From Streptococcus agalactiae ATCC 13813 (lineage in GTDB: Bacteria > Bacillota > Bacilli > Lactobacillales > Streptococcaceae): DNA of 49,679 bases. This document shows positions 48,042-49,679 of the stretch, piece by piece. The stretch spans positions 606,210 to 655,888 of the forward strand of contig NZ_GL636070.1 of NCBI RefSeq assembly GCF_000186445.1. Direction: 5' to 3'. The first letter of the stretch is position 1. Each line of letters opens with the position of its first letter. Position numbers and translations under genes: made by a program. The notes under the pieces were generated by a model. The model was not told the DNA's origin and searched no databases. It saw nothing but the letters and a program-made list of their open reading frames with translations.

Positions 48042-48083
48042 ATGGAAAGGGTGTAAATAGATCATTTACACTAATGGTTGCTT
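48042..48083 (+). repeat. 42-bp segment between TTATGG repeats in the brnQ leader
   Basis: TTATGG occurs at 48040-48045 and again at 48082-48087. The bases between carry a perfect 8-bp inverted repeat, GTGTAAAT-N5-ATTTACAC. A 4-codon frame (ATG 48042, then stop TAA) sits right after the strong AAGGAG site. The true brnQ ATG lies at 48084. Confidence 0.6.
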
Positions 48084-49421
48084 ATGGTAAAAAAAGGCTT
48101 TTTAACGGGATTACTCTTATTTGGTATCTTCTTTGGTGCAGGGAACCTCATTTTTCCACCAGCATTAGGTGTAGCATCTGGACAAGATTTCTGGCCAGCA
48201 ATTTTAGGATTTTGTTTGTCAGGAGTTGGATTAGCTATTATTACCCTCCTACTAGGCACACTAACTAATGGTGGTTATAAGACAGAGATGTCGGAAAAAT
48301 TTAGTCCGTGGTTTTCTTTAACATTTTTAGTTATACTCTACCTAACTATTGGTCCACTTTTTGCTATTCCTAGAACAGCAATGGTTTCTTTTGAAATTGG
48401 GGTTGCTCCAATTATAGGGCATAGTCCGATTGCTCTTTTGTGTTTTACAGCCTGTTTTTTTGCTGCAGCTTATTATCTCGCTATTAGACCAAATGGTATA
48501 TTAGATAGTGTTGGAAAAATCTTAACGCCTGTTTTTGCCTTTTTAATTCTCTCTTTGGTTGTTGTTGGAGCTATTGCTTATGGAAACTTGGAGAGTGCTA
48601 AGGCGAGTGCTGACTATGCAGGAAAAGCGTTTGGAAGTGGTGTCTTAGCAGGCTATAATACACTTGATGCACTTGCAGCAGTTGCTTTTTGTCTAGTAGC
48701 AACAGAAACGCTTAAAAAGTTTGGTTTTAAAACTAAAAAAGAATATTTATCAACCATTTGGATTGTTGGAATTGTTACTAGTTTAGCATTTAGTATTTTA
48801 TATATTGGCTTAGGTTTTTTAGGGAATAAGTTTCCTGTCCCAGCTGATATTTTAGCTGATCCAAATGTTAATAAAGGAGCTTATGTATTATCACAAGCAT
48901 CTTATAAATTATTTGGAAATTTTGGTCGTTATTTCTTGAGTATTATGGTAACATTGACATGCTTTACAACAACAGTTGGGCTTATTGTGTCAGTATCTGA
49001 ATTTTTTGATAAGAACTTTCGTTTTGGGAATTATAAATTATTTGCTACTGTTTTTACTTTGATTGGTTTTTTAATTGCTAATCTTGGTTTAAATGCTGTA
49101 ATTACTTTTTCAGTTCCTGTGCTAACTTTATTGTATCCGATTGTTATTGTTATTGTCTTAATTATTTTGATTAATAAGTGGTTGCCGCTTTCAAAAAAGG
49201 GAATGTCTTTGACAATTGGTCTTGTCACTTTAGTGTCGTTTGTTGAGGTTCTAGCGGGACAATGGCAAGAAAAAACATTAACTCAGTTAGTTGGATTCCT
49301 CCCCTTTCATACTATTTCAATGGGATGGCTAGTTCCAATGTTGATTGGTCTAGTATTTTCTTTGGTGCTGTCAGATAAACAAAAAGGCCAAGCATTTGAT
49401 TTAAAGAAATTTGAAGGATAG
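48084..49421 (+). CDS. brnQ: Branched-chain amino acid transporter BrnQ (LIVCS family)
   Basis: A 445-residue carrier with about 12 membrane helices that imports Leu, Ile and Val with Na+ or H+. The N terminus KKGFLTGLLLFGIFFGAGNL then IFPPALG is the family signature. I use ATG 48084 because it starts the usual MVKKGFL. A TTG at 48078 is in frame. The strong Shine-Dalgarno at 48031-48036 is 48 bases away and serves a 4-codon frame. This makes two branched-chain amino acid uptake systems in the window, along with livJHMGF. Confidence 0.93.
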   Translation: MVKKGFLTGLLLFGIFFGAGNLIFPPALGVASGQDFWPAILGFCLSGVGLAIITLLLGTLTNGGYKTEMSEKFSPWFSLTFLVILYLTIGPLFAIPRTAMVSFEIGVAPIIGHSPIALLCFTACFFAAAYYLAIRPNGILDSVGKILTPVFAFLILSLVVVGAIAYGNLESAKASADYAGKAFGSGVLAGYNTLDALAAVAFCLVATETLKKFGFKTKKEYLSTIWIVGIVTSLAFSILYIGLGFLGNKFPVPADILADPNVNKGAYVLSQASYKLFGNFGRYFLSIMVTLTCFTTTVGLIVSVSEFFDKNFRFGNYKLFATVFTLIGFLIANLGLNAVITFSVPVLTLLYPIVIVIVLIILINKWLPLSKKGMSLTIGLVTLVSFVEVLAGQWQEKTLTQLVGFLPFHTISMGWLVPMLIGLVFSLVLSDKQKGQAFDLKKFEG

Positions 49422-49447
49422 CACTATTTCAATTTTATAGATATGTC

Positions 49448-49480
49448 AAAAAGGTTAAAACTTAGTTTTAGCCTTTTTTT
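49448..49480 (+). terminator. Terminator of brnQ
   Basis: GGTTAAAAC pairs with GTTTTAGCC (one G-U pair), flanked by A-run and seven T residues. The intron begins just after the T-run. Confidence 0.85.
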
Positions 49481-49483
49481 ATA

Positions 49484-49679
49484 GTACGACGGGCATGTCG
49501 TACATCTGAGGTGCAAGTCCTCTGTGGGCACCCGCTACCGGTGAACCCAATAGCGACTCCCAAGCCTGACTATCGTGAGATAGCGGGGAGAGGAAGGGAT
49601 AGCGAAATCGTGGCTCTACGAACAGAAACGTGATATGAAGGCGTATATAGCGGATGAGGGGGCTATAAACTCTAAAGTT
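49484..49679 (+). mobile_element. 5' end of a group II intron, cut by the window
   Basis: From about 49484 (GTACGAC...) the base composition jumps in GC and the sequence folds into group-II-like domain I pieces. These are GTACGAC/GTCGTAC, GAGG-N7-CCTC (GAGGTGCAAGTCCTC), GGTGAACCCAATAGCGACTC and a CTATCGTGAGATAG hairpin. No open frame of note lies here; the intron-encoded reverse transcriptase would be beyond the edge. The position right after a terminator T-run fits class C introns, which target terminators. The exact 5' splice site is a guess. Confidence 0.7.

Noticed and set aside
48026-48120. brnQ start as a frameshift in the seven-A run, like metG
   Set aside because: ATG 48084 is already in frame with brnQ and gives the normal family N terminus, so no shift is needed.
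48026-48268. An 80-codon frame from TTG 48026 across the brnQ start
   Set aside because: After the brnQ start it reads the brnQ gene in the wrong frame and shows no protein family; only the ribosome site and mini-ORF in it are of interest.

Overview
The window looks like ordinary chromosome from a low-GC Firmicute of the genus Streptococcus. The best fit is group B streptococcus (S. agalactiae); this is my inference from gene families, gene order and codon use, with no database search. Typical streptococcal marks are the XerD-like gene fused into the scpA-scpB-rluB operon, a second YidC that is a lipoprotein, RdgB with a long N-terminal extension, MltG with a long charged cytoplasmic arm, and CtsR- and CodY-like operators.

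Layout. 1-5100: a basic protein of unknown function, murC, a GNAT acetyltransferase, mltG and greA (cell wall and transcript cleavage). 5200-8370: an amidase, then an amino-acid ABC importer with binding protein and permease but no ATPase. 8580-9870 (minus): yidC2 and acylphosphatase. 9900-13490: a SpoU/TrmH RNA methyltransferase, an HD protein, a Bax-inhibitor-1 protein, the niacin repressor NiaR with the niacin transporter NiaX, and a YneF protein. 13665-19384: a tightly overlapping operon murI-rdgB-yfcE-like-cbpB-xerD-like-scpA-scpB-rluB-yidD. 19408-22201 (minus): trkH and trkA for K+ uptake. 22400-27600: APC permease, trmL, a MalY/PatB-type PLP enzyme, upp, clpP and a YlbG protein. 27738-32988: the branched-chain amino-acid importer livJHMGF and an AcuB-like CBS protein. 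33077-35820: tmk-holB-yabA-rsmI. 36090-41567: cutC (minus), the serine pathway genes serC and serA with a GNAT protein, ogt, an ArsC/Spx-like protein and exoA (minus). 41644-45750: an alpha/beta hydrolase with an orphan PTS EIIC-like membrane protein, a DUF1275 protein and tehB. 45893-49421: metG and brnQ. From about 49484 to the window end lies the 5' end of what looks like a group II intron, inserted just after the brnQ terminator.

Regulation is well preserved. CodY-like boxes lie at two promoters of the liv operon and before the ABC binding-protein gene, a CtsR box overlaps the clpP promoter, and a long palindrome overlaps the niaX promoter. Several unexplained inverted repeats overlap or neighbour other promoters. 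Two genes (the 9904 methyltransferase and ogt) appear to be leaderless.

I found no clear new multigene system. The most unusual signals are: (1) the metG start, where the well-placed ATG is out of frame with the synthetase and an in-frame A-AAA-AAT slippery heptamer sits exactly at the junction; (2) a promoter, two-hairpin RNA and terminator just before trmL, which may be a small RNA or an attenuator; (3) the brnQ leader, where a 42-bp segment with a perfect inverted repeat separates a strong Shine-Dalgarno from the start codon; and (4) the group II intron end.
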